Assembly: GCA_964017195.1 (NCBI GenBank)
Contig: OZ024898.1
Span: forward strand, 2,714,001 to 2,778,000
DNA from: Siderastrea radians
Lineage: Eukaryota > Cnidaria > Anthozoa > Scleractinia > Rhizangiidae
Direction of reading: 5' to 3'
Length of the DNA stretch: 64,000 nt
A program made the translations under genes and the position numbers. The notes below the pieces were generated by a model. That model had not been told where the DNA came from. It did not search any database and saw nothing but the letters and a program-made list of their open reading frames with translations. How positions within the stretch are numbered: the stretch's first letter is position 1; each line of letters begins with the position of its first letter. Shown piece by piece: positions 10,476 to 19,993 of the stretch.

Positions 10476-12495
10476 ATGGTATTAAATCTCACCAGCGTGA
10501 ATTTTATTAAAATTTGCTGTTTGTTCCTTAAAAGATATTACCCCATAGAAACCTTTATTAATTTCTTAAGCTTAACAGTGGAACTCAAAAATCGAGAAAC
10601 CACTGTTCAGTGTTAATTTAAATCTGTACTTGGCGGTGGATAACTTGAGCCCTGACGTCTTTGCGATAACTAAACCCTACTAGACGATACCCTCGTTAAA
10701 CAGGACAATACTGTTCGTTATAAACAAATGGAATTCGTAAGGGATCAATAAATTTAGCTCCATACGTGTGGTAAATTACGGCGTAAAAAGTTAGCAACCA
10801 TTTGCCGGTTAAACGAATTTGCAGCTTTGAACACAGCATCGTTCTTCCTTAAAAGTTGAAATAAAAATAAAATGAAAAATAGAATAACAAGTTAAGGCCG
10901 AAAAATAGATAGATAAAGGATGAGAAAACCCTTGACAGTTGTTCTAAGCAGGTTATATCACCTGCCTAGCTGACTAGTATACACTTGTCAAAGTTAAATT
11001 CAACGTGCTTGATTGTTTGCTCTGGTTTCGGACCATTATCAACTTAGTGAATGTAGACAAACGTTGCAGACAGATTGAAATAAAATTCAGTCTATACTTT
11101 CAACATGCAAGGAAATGCTTCAAGCTCAAAGTTGTGAGTCTGAAGCCAAGGTGAAAGACCCCATTAAAAGACTGACTACTAAAATTAAAGCTACATTGAA
11201 TTAAACAAAACACTGACAAAACTTCCATGTGGTTCAGTGACTACAGTGTTATACATCTGACTTGGCTTTGGCGCTGGTTTCGAAATGTTCTCTAATTTGA
11301 TCCCCTTTTCGTTGTTTAAATTTGGAATTAATAGGAAAAAGTACCTTATATATCTAAAACAATAACAATTCGGAGTTGCCGAGACAAATTAGTTTATCTT
11401 TCGATACTGCTTCCTAGCACTCAGCATTTTCTTTAATTTCATAAGGCTTTCCGAAGTATTATTTTTCCAGAATTGAAAGGGAAACCAAAGAAAACGCTGG
11501 GAATGTAACTGTCGATTTTTGTTGTAAGATGATCTAGAAGTTGTGAAATCTTATTTTTTAACAAATATCTACATTTTTTTCGAAATTGTTATTCGTTTTT
11601 CCTATTTTAATATTTAATTTGTATAGTCGGAAGATTGCTTTTTGTGTTTGTTTAGACCGGAATTCTGCACTTTGTGTTCTGCAGCATTATTTTCAAAGTT
11701 TATTATACTTGCGACAACATACGCACATGTTTATCCTGATTGAAATCTAAGAACAAAAACAAAAATATTTTGTAGTCTTAATCTATGATTCCCTACAAGA
11801 AACAAGTAAGATAAGAAGTACTTACTGCGTCAGACTTAATGCATCAGTACAAACATCACCGATAGCAGCGTTTTCTGGTATCCATTACGACGTTTTTATG
11901 ACAGGTTTTGATGAAACAAGGAGCCACAATCAAGTGGAAACAAATAGCATTTATTGCCCTTTCTCTTTGCATTGTGTCGTATCTGTCCATGAAATGCAAT
12001 TTTATCGTTTATCACCTCTACTCTGCTGGGCGCAAGTTTGAATAGAGCATTGTAATTTAGAGACATCGAGTCCGGAAAAACGACTAGGATTTGCCAACGG
12101 CCGTTTCACCTGCTGAAGCAGGTAGCATAAGTGGGCGTACTTTTGAAATATAAATTTGACTGTGACAATTTATTCATCAACTCCAATCGATAAATAAAAC
12201 CCATAGAGCTTAAACGCTGAATGAAAATACAAAGCACGTTGACCTAAACGTTTGTGATTTTGCGGTTCACCTGCATTCATTGATGAGCAGCAAGACGTCT
12301 ATGCGGATGCAAGTGTCATAGACGTGAAATGCTTCGTAAACATTTGTGAAATATCCACGAATCTCCAATTAAGATAACACTGAGTGAGCACGAAGCAACT
12401 TAATTTACAGAACCTTTGACGGATTTGAGAATGGCTGGAAAGATAAGAAACATGGGGATCTTTTCTTGAAGGCATTTCCTTGAAACCAGACAACT

Positions 12496-13659
12496 ATGGC
12501 GGATGATCTGAGTTCCCGAAGTCTCTTTTTAACCATCGTGGAAGTCAGCTCACTTATAATACTAAATGTGTTGTCTCTAACAGGAAACACGTTGGTTTGT
12601 ATTTCAGTTTACAACAACACACGACTGCGAACAACGACAAACCTTTACATCATCTCTCTGGCTGCGAGCGATTTGCTCTCTGCTGTTTTGGTCATGCCTT
12701 TTGGAACTGGTGTGCTTATTACCAGCGAATGGATCTTCGGAAGTGTATTTTGCCAATTTCACGCCTTCTTCAGTCTGTTTGTTATCTACGTATCACCCGT
12801 AACTATGGGCTTGACAGCTGCAAACCGTTATGTAAGAATGTGCAGGTCGGAAAGACAATATAAGATGTTGTTTTCAGCGAGAAAGTCGCGGGCTTTGCTT
12901 GCCTCTGTCTGGACTTTTGTTGCTTGCTACACAGTAGTCCCGCGCTTGGCTGGTCTTCAAGCGTTCGAGTTCGTTGCAGGATACGCCCAGTGCTCCATCG
13001 CTCACCTCAGCGAAAGTGGAAAAATGATTCACTATGGCATTGTTCTTACTCTCTTCTTCCTTACACCGTTAATGACCACTATAGTCAGCTACATAAAAGT
13101 CGCGAAGATGATCCGACAACACAACACCGATGCGTCATCCACGATCCAGAGACGAGGGACAAATGCAAGCATTAGTGCACAGGAGATTAAAATCAGCAAA
13201 TCTCTTTTCGCAGTTGTCTTCGCGTTTATGATCGGCTGGATACCGTTTTGGGTTATTGTTGTTTTGCGGCGTTTCCGTCTGGTGGCGAAGATGCCACGAA
13301 ACGTTGAACTCCTCTGCATGTTTCTCCTTTATCTCTCCAACACAATCAACCCCTTCATATACGCTGGCATGAATCCTGTATTTAAAAGAGAATTTCGCAA
13401 AATTCTCTTCTGCGAACGAAGACGAAAAGTTGACGCAGTATCTGGAGGAGAAGCAAAGACTGATGAGGTCGAGACACATAGCACCGTGTTTTTCCGAAAC
13501 CTGGTCAGGAGACAAATGAACTACCATACCAACTCAGATATCAGTCATTCGCCTGAAATGGGTGAAATTTATCAAGTAGAAGCTGGACAACCCACATCCC
13601 AGCCCACACTCAACCATGAAGTCAATGAAAACGGAGGTGTTTCTGAGGGATTAAAGTAA
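12496..13659 (+). CDS. Rhodopsin-like class A GPCR (receptor 3, NRY/P3.40 group)
   Basis: Intronless receptor of 387 aa from the ATG at 12496; the N-terminus (MADDLSSRSL) parallels receptor 1. Landmarks: N31; D59 in LAASD; C86 with C166 in ECL2; P101 (3.40); N110-R111-Y112; P191 and Y199 in TM5; E230; GWIP with W248 and P250, where the usual C6.47 is Gly; NPFIY at 285-289. The cytoplasmic tail is long (about 98 aa), Ser/Thr- and Glu-rich and low in hydrophobics, a likely phosphorylation region. It is the nearest intact relative of receptor 1 in the window by motif spacing and by the FVAGYAQCSI ECL2 signature. The stop lies 119 bp before a Ty3/Gypsy insertion in the same orientation; a small direct repeat (TAAGGTGTGCTGTTCA) directly follows the stop. 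Confidence 0.9.
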   Translation: MADDLSSRSLFLTIVEVSSLIILNVLSLTGNTLVCISVYNNTRLRTTTNLYIISLAASDLLSAVLVMPFGTGVLITSEWIFGSVFCQFHAFFSLFVIYVSPVTMGLTAANRYVRMCRSERQYKMLFSARKSRALLASVWTFVACYTVVPRLAGLQAFEFVAGYAQCSIAHLSESGKMIHYGIVLTLFFLTPLMTTIVSYIKVAKMIRQHNTDASSTIQRRGTNASISAQEIKISKSLFAVVFAFMIGWIPFWVIVVLRRFRLVAKMPRNVELLCMFLLYLSNTINPFIYAGMNPVFKREFRKILFCERRRKVDAVSGGEAKTDEVETHSTVFFRNLVRRQMNYHTNSDISHSPEMGEIYQVEAGQPTSQPTLNHEVNENGGVSEGLK

Positions 13660-13778
13660 GGTGTGCTGTTCAGGATTGAATTAAGGTGTGCTGTTCACAC
13701 ATAATCCATGGGTAGGGTAGGCTGATGCGATCGTTCATGTCGATGGATGAATAGGGTGCGTCATTCAACAGTCATCAT

Positions 13779-13945
13779 TGTAGTGTTCGTGAAGTATATT
13801 CCAGTGTATCGTACACGAAGTATTTAGGCGCGCAAAGCATGTATGTAAAGTGATTATTAAAGCATGGCGGATTAGATTCGAGTCTGTATTATTTGCGTGC
13901 AATAATCTTGTTCCATCGGTTTAAATACGACGTTGGAATACGACA
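13779..13945 (+). repeat. 5' LTR
   Basis: 167 bp, TG...CA ends, identical to 18636-18802. Short for the class. ATTAAA-type polyadenylation candidate at about 13856-13861. Confidence 0.95.
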
Positions 13946-13947
13946 TC

Positions 13948-13964
13948 TGGCGACGAGAATCAAG
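13948..13964 (+). other. Primer-binding site candidate
   Basis: TGGCGACGAGAATCAAG starts two bases after the 5' LTR; TGG is the expected complement of a tRNA CCA end. The tRNA is not assigned. Confidence 0.6.
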
Positions 13965-13987
13965 TTTAGGTCCCAACCGATCGAGCC

Positions 13988-15568
13988 ATGGCATCAATAA
14001 AGATAGATGACCTCTCCAGCGTGAAACCGTTCGATCCTCATGGCGACCCTTCGAATGTTGGGCGGCGTTGGCAACGATGGATCAAAAGTTTTACACTGTA
14101 CGCCGACAGCAAAGGCCTCATCATCCAAGCAGACAAAGATGATAACAAAGTCCAGAGGAGAGCTCTACTTCTTCACTCAGCTGGTGAAGACGTCCAAGAA
14201 ATATTCGAAACGTTGGCCGACACGGGCGGGATAAAAGATTACGCAAAAGCTGAGAAAGCCTTAAATGACTACTTCATCCCGAAAGTAAATTCGACATACC
14301 AGAACCACGTTTTCCGCAGCATGGAGCAGCACGATGGCGAAACTGTAGCCCAATTTGTGACTAGATTAAGAAGAGTGGTTAAAGATTGTGATTATGGCGA
14401 GCAAGCTGAAAATCAGATACGAGATCAAGTTGTCCAGCGTTGCAAATCACATGACTTACGGAGGAAATTGCTAGAAAAGGGAGAGAAGCTAACCCTGGAG
14501 CTCCTACTTTCGACGGCCGCAAACCATGAGCGTGTCCAATCGCAGTTGCAGAGTATGGAGAGTGGAAAGAATGATGTGAACACGGTGCGTGAGAAGCAGC
14601 CAGACAAAACAAAGGAGTCAACCAGTGGAACTACGAAGCATGCATGCTACAGATGTGGGAATGTGGGTCATTTTGGACGAGACCCTGAATGCCCTGCCAA
14701 AGGAAAAACCTGCCATAAGTGTGGAGGAGCTGACCATTTTGGTGCCCAGTGTCAGACAAAGAAAGGAGCCAAACCTCCCAAACCTAGACGTGGAGGAAAG
14801 CCAACTGGAAAGAACCAGAAGAGGAAATCAGTCAGGTACGTGGAACGTGAAAGAGAGGAAGATGAGTATGCATTTGCTGTGAATTCTGTTGCACCACCTG
14901 AGGAAATAAATGTAACTGTGGGCGGAGTTGTAGTTGCTATGTTGATTGATTCGGGTGCAAGCACCAATGTCATTGACAAAAATCTGTGGTTAAAGTTGAA
15001 GCAAGAAAAGGTTAAGTGTGTGTCTAAGAAGAGTGATAAGAAGCTTTATGCATATGGCAGTGACCAGCCACTGAAAGTTCTTGGAACATTCTCAGCGTCA
15101 GTAAAAGCAGGCAAAAATGAAGTAGAAGCTGAATTTGCTGTTATTGATGGAAAAGGGGCAGCACTGCTGGGAAGGGAAACTGCCATACAGCTGGGTGTGT
15201 TGAAATTAGGCATCCCACTTTATTCAGTGACATCTAAGGAAACAATCATGTCTGATTACAAAGAAATCTTTGAAGGTGTGGGAAAGTTGAAAGATTACCA
15301 AGTTAAGTTGTATGTGGATCCAAACGTACCTCCTGTGGCGCAACCAGTCAGGCGCACTCCATTTAGTCTTCGAGACAAGGTTAAAGAGAAGGTTAAAGAA
15401 CTTGTAGCTATGGACATAATTGAACCGGTAGAGGGTCCAACCCCGTGGGTTAGTCCAGTCGTAGTGGTACCAAAGCAGAATGATGAAATACGTTTGTGTG
15501 TCAGGAGCCCATTACCCGGAGCGTCCAACTTCCATACTGCGTCTGTGAAACGGCATTTTCACAAGTGA
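13988..15568 (+). CDS. Gag-protease and N-terminal part of reverse transcriptase (interrupted)
   Basis: Open frame of 526 codons from the first ATG after the leader. Residues about 1-215 are a gag/capsid-like region with the YF.P..N....H.F....Q pattern. Two CCHC zinc knuckles follow at about 220-235 (CYRCGNVGHFGRDPEC) and 241-254 (CHKCGGADHFGAQC), with a basic Lys/Arg-rich linker. An aspartic protease has the LIDSGAST active site near 319-326 and a LLGRETA-type second motif. The start of RT (around 430-504) has the typical PVRRTPFSL and WVSPVVVVPK stretches. From residue about 505 the frame runs into the inserted inverted-repeat element and stops after 22 foreign codons. Gag, protease and RT are in one frame, with no separating stop. 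The product would be a non-functional polyprotein. Confidence 0.9.
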   Translation: MASIKIDDLSSVKPFDPHGDPSNVGRRWQRWIKSFTLYADSKGLIIQADKDDNKVQRRALLLHSAGEDVQEIFETLADTGGIKDYAKAEKALNDYFIPKVNSTYQNHVFRSMEQHDGETVAQFVTRLRRVVKDCDYGEQAENQIRDQVVQRCKSHDLRRKLLEKGEKLTLELLLSTAANHERVQSQLQSMESGKNDVNTVREKQPDKTKESTSGTTKHACYRCGNVGHFGRDPECPAKGKTCHKCGGADHFGAQCQTKKGAKPPKPRRGGKPTGKNQKRKSVRYVEREREEDEYAFAVNSVAPPEEINVTVGGVVVAMLIDSGASTNVIDKNLWLKLKQEKVKCVSKKSDKKLYAYGSDQPLKVLGTFSASVKAGKNEVEAEFAVIDGKGAALLGRETAIQLGVLKLGIPLYSVTSKETIMSDYKEIFEGVGKLKDYQVKLYVDPNVPPVAQPVRRTPFSLRDKVKEKVKELVAMDIIEPVEGPTPWVSPVVVVPKQNDEIRLCVRSPLPGASNFHTASVKRHFHK

Positions 15569-15912
15569 ATTTATTTTTAGATAAGCTTTTCCCGCGAATT
15601 GGTTGAAATAGCCAATCAAAAAGCGATTGCGTAATTAATAATAGACTGAGTACGAAACTACGACAACTCGTCTACGCTGGAAATAAACATAACGGATACC
15701 AGTGACCAGCGAGGAATCTTTATCGGAGTGTTCTGACAGTATTTCAAGCGATAATTTCAGTATTTATAAGGGAAGTAGTAGCTTAGATTTAATGCAGACG
15801 TCATCGGAAACAGTCATTTTCGCGGGAAAAGCTTATCTTAAAATAAACCTACTTGTAAAAACGCTGTTGCACGAATTTATGGCAGTTGGACGCTCCGGGT
15901 AATGGGCTCCTG
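15502..15912. mobile_element. MITE-like inverted-repeat element inside pol
   Basis: A 411-bp insertion whose outermost 29 bases are perfect inverted repeats (beginning CAGGAGCCCATTACCCGGAG); weaker inverted similarity continues to about 100 bp per arm, ending near GATAAGCTTTTCCCGCG. It is flanked by TGTGTGT on both sides (15495-15501 and 15913-15919), a 7-bp target duplication in a TG run. Element plus duplication is 418 bp, so the host pol frame shifts. The middle keeps a 66-codon open frame starting at 15702 with no recognised domain, possibly a remnant of the parental transposase gene. Superfamily not assigned. Confidence 0.9.
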
Positions 15913-18377
15913 TGTGTGTAGACATGCGAAGGGCCAATGAAGCCATCATCAGGGAACGCTACCCCATACCTACTGTAGATGAAGTGCTCCAAAACCTTAA
16001 CCAAAGCACTGTGTTCAGTAAACTTGACCTGAAGTGGGGTTATCATCAGTTGGAACTCCATCCAGATTCCAGAAGCATCACAACCTTCACTACACACTGT
16101 GGGTTATACCGGTACAAGCGCCTTATGTTTGGCATAAGTTCGGCTCCAGAAGTGTACCAGCATGTCATCCAACAAGCATTACAAGATTGCGAAGGTGTTG
16201 CCAACAGTTCAGATGACATCATTGTTCATGGAAGGAACACTGAAGAACACGACAAGAGATTGCAACGAGTCTTGGAGAGGCTGAAAGAGAAGAATCTAAC
16301 GTTGAATGCAGGGAAGTGCAGATTTCACATGACCCAAATGGTGTTCATGGGGCTAGTGCTAACCAATAATGGTATTGGTCCCGCCGAAGACAAAGTGAAA
16401 GCCATTGTTGATGCAAGAGAACCACAGAGTGCCTCTGAAGTCAGAAGTTTCCTGGGATTGGCAAACTACAATGCTCGATTTATCCCAGACTTTGCTACAG
16501 TTGCTGAACCGTTGCGCAGACTAACCAAGAAAGGTGTTCGTTTTGAGTTTGGAGATGAGCAGAGGAAGGCGTTCAATGAGCTGAAGATGAGACTATCAAG
16601 TGCAGAAACCCTTGGTTATTTCGACAGAGATGCTAAGACACTGATTATAGCGGACGCAAGCCCAGTAGGCCTCGGCGCAATCCTAATCCAAGAACAGCAA
16701 GGCAGGAAAAGAGTCATCAGCTATGCAAGCAAGAGTCTTAGTGATGTAGAACGGCGTTACTCCCAGACCGAAAAAGAAGCCTTGGCAGTCGTTTGGGCAT
16801 GCGAACGTTTCCATGTGTACCTGTACGGCATTGAATTCGAACTGTACACAGATCACAAGCCACTGGAAACAATCTACTCTAGCAGATCGAAGCCGTGTGC
16901 ACGAATTGAAAGATGGATTCTGCGATTACAGCCGTACAAGTTCAAAGTTAAATACTTACCTGGAGAGCAGAACATTGCTGATCCGTTATCGCGTTTACTT
17001 CAAGAAAACAAGCAAGTGGAATCTTCATCTGCTCACAAAGTCTCAGATGAATTTGTCAGATTCGTCGCAGTAACTGCCACTCCTCGAGCAATGACAACAC
17101 GTGAAATTGAAGAAGCCTCATCAGAAGACAGAGAATTTGTCGAATTGCATCAGTGCATAAAGAATGGAAACTGGAAAGGTGATCAGCATAAGCAGTACAT
17201 ACCAGTATGCAGTGAGCTGTGTGTGATTGGAAAGTTGATCCTTCGAGATACCAGGATTGTCATACCAACCAAGTTGAGACCTCAAGTACTCTCCCTGGCC
17301 CATGAAGGACATCCAGGAATTGTCAGCATGAAGCAGAGATTGCGGTCAAAAGTATGGTGGCCGGGAATCGACAGAGAAGCTGAAAGATTCTGCAAGACCT
17401 GTCATGGTTGTCAGCTTGTAAGCAGTCCATCCAACCCGGAACCAATCAAGTCAACCCCATTACCAAGTGGCCCATGGCAAGATCTGGCCATCGACCTGTT
17501 AGGCCCATTACCCTCAGGAGACTCTGTTTTAGTTGTCGTCGATTACTTCAGCAGATATTATGAAGTGGAAATCATGCGCTCCACAACGTCCGAGAAGATC
17601 ATAGAATGCTTGGAGAAAATCTTCACCACCCATGGATTACCTTTATCGCTTAGAAGCGACAACGGACCACAGTTTAGTTCAGACACCTTTGAGCAGTACT
17701 TAAAAGACCAAGGCATAGAGCACAGGAAGACCACTCCATTGTGGCCGCAAGCAAATGGAGAAGTAGAAAGACAAAACAAGTCCCTGTTAAAGAGAATGAG
17801 AATAGCTCAAGCCGAAGGAAAAGAATGGAAGAAGGAGTTGCGCAAGTACTTGGTGGCATATAGATCAACCCCTCATACCACCACAGGCGTGAGTCCAGCA
17901 GAACTTCTGTTTGGCAGGAAGATGCGTACTAAGTTACCAGAACTAAGAGAGGAGAGCATAGCGAGTGAGATGCGAGACAGAGATGGTGAAATGAAAGCAA
18001 AGGCAAAACAGTATGCAGACAAGAGGAGGAATGCCCAGGAATCAGACCTAACTCCTGGTGACAAAGTTTTGGTAAGACAAGAGCGGAGAAACAAGTTATC
18101 GACACCGTTTGCTCCTGAGCCTTACGATGTTATCTCTAAAAATGGGAACAGTGTTGTTATTGAATCATCAGAAGGTGTTCAAAGTATGCGGAACACAACC
18201 CATGTAAAGAAGTATGAGGAGCCGTCACCGAGCCCGGATGAAACAACTCTGGTGCCAGATGATACAACCCCCGCGGAACTGGAGGCAGAACAAGAAAAGG
18301 CCAGCAGCCCAATTGTTTCCAGACCAAGTAGAGTCAGGAAGCTACCAGAGAGATTCAAGGACTTTGATTTGACTTAG
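15912..18377 (+). CDS. Pol remainder: reverse transcriptase, RNase H, integrase
   Basis: Open frame of 821 codons that resumes pol directly after the inserted element; the first true ATG is at 15924. The RT palm follows, with SSDDIIV at about 99-105 as the catalytic box (the first box position is Ser, as in the K02A2.6-like Gypsy lineage, so not a defect). RNase H covers about 215-360 with the ADAS, YSQTEKEALA and TDHKPL motifs. Integrase starts with a zinc-binding H..H..C..C (H464 region to C497), then a DDE core: D near 527, D near 582 in SDNGPQF, E near 618 in NGEVERQ, the last two spaced about 35. A GPY/F-like C-terminal module ends near residue 780. Intact from RT palm to stop, but it lacks its own N-terminal RT finger region because of the insertion. 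Confidence 0.92.
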   Translation: MCVDMRRANEAIIRERYPIPTVDEVLQNLNQSTVFSKLDLKWGYHQLELHPDSRSITTFTTHCGLYRYKRLMFGISSAPEVYQHVIQQALQDCEGVANSSDDIIVHGRNTEEHDKRLQRVLERLKEKNLTLNAGKCRFHMTQMVFMGLVLTNNGIGPAEDKVKAIVDAREPQSASEVRSFLGLANYNARFIPDFATVAEPLRRLTKKGVRFEFGDEQRKAFNELKMRLSSAETLGYFDRDAKTLIIADASPVGLGAILIQEQQGRKRVISYASKSLSDVERRYSQTEKEALAVVWACERFHVYLYGIEFELYTDHKPLETIYSSRSKPCARIERWILRLQPYKFKVKYLPGEQNIADPLSRLLQENKQVESSSAHKVSDEFVRFVAVTATPRAMTTREIEEASSEDREFVELHQCIKNGNWKGDQHKQYIPVCSELCVIGKLILRDTRIVIPTKLRPQVLSLAHEGHPGIVSMKQRLRSKVWWPGIDREAERFCKTCHGCQLVSSPSNPEPIKSTPLPSGPWQDLAIDLLGPLPSGDSVLVVVDYFSRYYEVEIMRSTTSEKIIECLEKIFTTHGLPLSLRSDNGPQFSSDTFEQYLKDQGIEHRKTTPLWPQANGEVERQNKSLLKRMRIAQAEGKEWKKELRKYLVAYRSTPHTTTGVSPAELLFGRKMRTKLPELREESIASEMRDRDGEMKAKAKQYADKRRNAQESDLTPGDKVLVRQERRNKLSTPFAPEPYDVISKNGNSVVIESSEGVQSMRNTTHVKKYEEPSPSPDETTLVPDDTTPAELEAEQEKASSPIVSRPSRVRKLPERFKDFDLT

Positions 18378-18620
18378 TGTCATTTTCAAGGACTCTGCCG
18401 TGACCTGAGTGTCATTGTTTAAGACTGTGTTATGACCATTATTGACTATGTTATGACCATTATTGAATGCTGCAGTCTAAAGAGAGAGAACTTTGATTCT
18501 TGGTTAGCCATAGTTTAAGTTTAAGTTTTATTGGACTGTTAAGTCTGATTGTAATAGTGTTGACATTTTCTAAGTTCGAAGCATTGATAATTTGCAGCTT
18601 ATTTACTAAGTTCGTTTACC

Positions 18621-18635
18621 GGAAAAAGGAAGGGA
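18621..18635 (+). other. Polypurine tract
   Basis: GGAAAAAGGAAGGGA directly before the 3' LTR, the expected plus-strand primer site. Confidence 0.8.
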
Positions 18636-18802
18636 TGTAGTGTTCGTGAAGTATATTCCAGTGTATCGTACACGAAGTATTTAGGCGCGCAAAGCATGTA
18701 TGTAAAGTGATTATTAAAGCATGGCGGATTAGATTCGAGTCTGTATTATTTGCGTGCAATAATCTTGTTCCATCGGTTTAAATACGACGTTGGAATACGA
18801 CA
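18636..18802 (+). repeat. 3' LTR
   Basis: Identical to the 5' LTR over all 167 bases; followed by the ATCAT target duplication. Confidence 0.95.
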
Positions 18803-18929
18803 ATCATGTGTCTGTAGGAAGCTAAAGATGTCAATTAGAAGAAGAACTCGAACTGCTCGAACTGTTCACACTAGAAGTCGAAGGAGTTGAACGAGTCTTT
18901 TGTGGGCTTCTGAAGTTAATATGCAAAGG

Positions 18930-19010
18930 AGAATCTTTCACCTCAGCGGGATTGAACCCACAACCTCTTTTTCTCTAACGTAACTACGAGGTTAAGGTGG
19001 GATGGGGTCA
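18930..19010 (-). repeat. SINE-like fragment (same family as 6340-6470)
   Basis: Minus strand carries GGGTTCAATCCCGCTGAGG then TGAAAGATT, matching the B box and following bases of the copy at 6340-6470. Confidence 0.45.
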
Positions 19011-19631
19011 TAGGAATTAAGATATATATTCGTTAAAAGTAGCGGCAATGCTCAATTGGCTAAAGCGTTGACCTGTAATCAAGCTCCCTTGTGGTATTAC
19101 AGCGACAGTGATCTCGCCAGGAGATCTTGGATATAAATTGGGCTTAGAAATAGGTCACTGGCCCGAAGCCATTCTAGCACTTATTGTAAACATACACTGA
19201 CAAATAAGTACAACCATCGAAAGAAGAGGAAGCGTGGCCTCCTCTCTGACCTCATGGATTTGTTTCACGGTAGTTCCGTGTTCAAATCCTAGACCATGTT
19301 TTTACATAGCCAACTGGTAAGCTTCCCATCATGCAGTTGGGGTTTTTAAAACGTTTATGTTCCACTATCATGTTACTTTCTCTCATTTACATTATCCCCA
19401 GTTGCCCTGCAGTGTGTGCTAAATACGTCGACACTTCGACACTATATTACTGAGCTAAGGTGTACTGTTTACACTAAGATATTTCCTTGTCATTCTACGA
19501 AGGAGGCAACCGATTTATGATAAGGAAGAGTGACTGAAAGAAGCTGCGTTTACATGGTGACACAGCTCATCACCTATTGAGGTGCCGGTGTACTGTTCGT
19601 ATTGATCAGGAATGAGAATGCTTCTACGTAA

Positions 19632-19855
19632 GGCCTGCGTCAAATTAAACGGCTTTAGCATCATCCAACATTGCCAAATACAACTTTGTTGCACGAATGT
19701 TTGATGGCAATCAAACTTTGTTCAACACCTTTCAAAATCGTTCAACATTCTTACATAATAGCAGAATCAATAGACACCATTCAACAGGGAGCCTAAACGT
19801 GTTGGCTGAATTGAACAAAGTTGAAGGGAAATGTTGAACATGTTTAGCCGGGGCC
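19632..19855. mobile_element. MITE-like repeat rich in GTTCAACA words
   Basis: Starts TAAGGCC and ends at GGGGCC. The interior is full of direct and inverted GTTCAACA/TTGTTGAA words, as in the better delimited element at 45274-45486. Terminal repeats are only weakly matched here, so boundaries are approximate. Confidence 0.45.
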
Positions 19856-19962
19856 CCATAGTCCGTTTTTAAATACGCATAGGTAACGCCCACTGTAAAT
19901 GTCATTTTCATTCTTAAGTCAAAAATGACCAAAGAAGCTGAGGGAAACAAATTTCCGTATAA

Positions 19963-19993
19963 AAACAAACAAACAAACAAACAAACAAACAAA
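19963..19993. repeat. (AAAC)n microsatellite
   Basis: About seven AAAC units. Confidence 0.95.

Larger units (their letters stand above)
9078..12495. other. Long intergenic stretch without supported gene
   Basis: AT-rich. An open frame at 9697-10071(+, 124 codons) overlaps another at 9500-9754; neither shows a recognisable domain, signal peptide or codon bias, and I do not call them. A perfect stem-loop lies at 9819-9842 and a tandem duplication at 10219-10475. From 10480 to 12495 I see nothing specific. Confidence 0.55.
13779..18802 (+). mobile_element. Ty3/Gypsy LTR retrotransposon, nearly complete, recent
   Basis: Two 167-bp LTRs (13779-13945 and 18636-18802) are identical as read, begin TGTAGTG and end ACGACA, and are flanked by the 5-bp target duplication ATCAT (13774-13778 and 18803-18807). 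Internal order: primer-binding-like TGGCGACGAGAATC, gag with zinc knuckles, aspartic protease, reverse transcriptase, RNase H, integrase, purine tract. The order RT-RNase H-integrase is diagnostic for Ty3/Gypsy; no env-like frame follows. The element is broken in RT by a 411-bp inverted-repeat insertion (15502-15912). Identical LTRs mean little time since insertion. It lies 119 bp behind receptor 3 in the same orientation. Confidence 0.95.

Noticed and set aside
16205..16219. SSDD in place of YxDD as an inactivating RT mutation
   Set aside because: Serine at this place is normal in the K02A2.6-like Gypsy lineage, both catalytic Asp residues are present.
19040..19300. A single tRNA gene from A-box and B-box words on the plus strand
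   Set aside because: The boxes are more than 200 bp apart and no cloverleaf can be formed; at most SINE debris.
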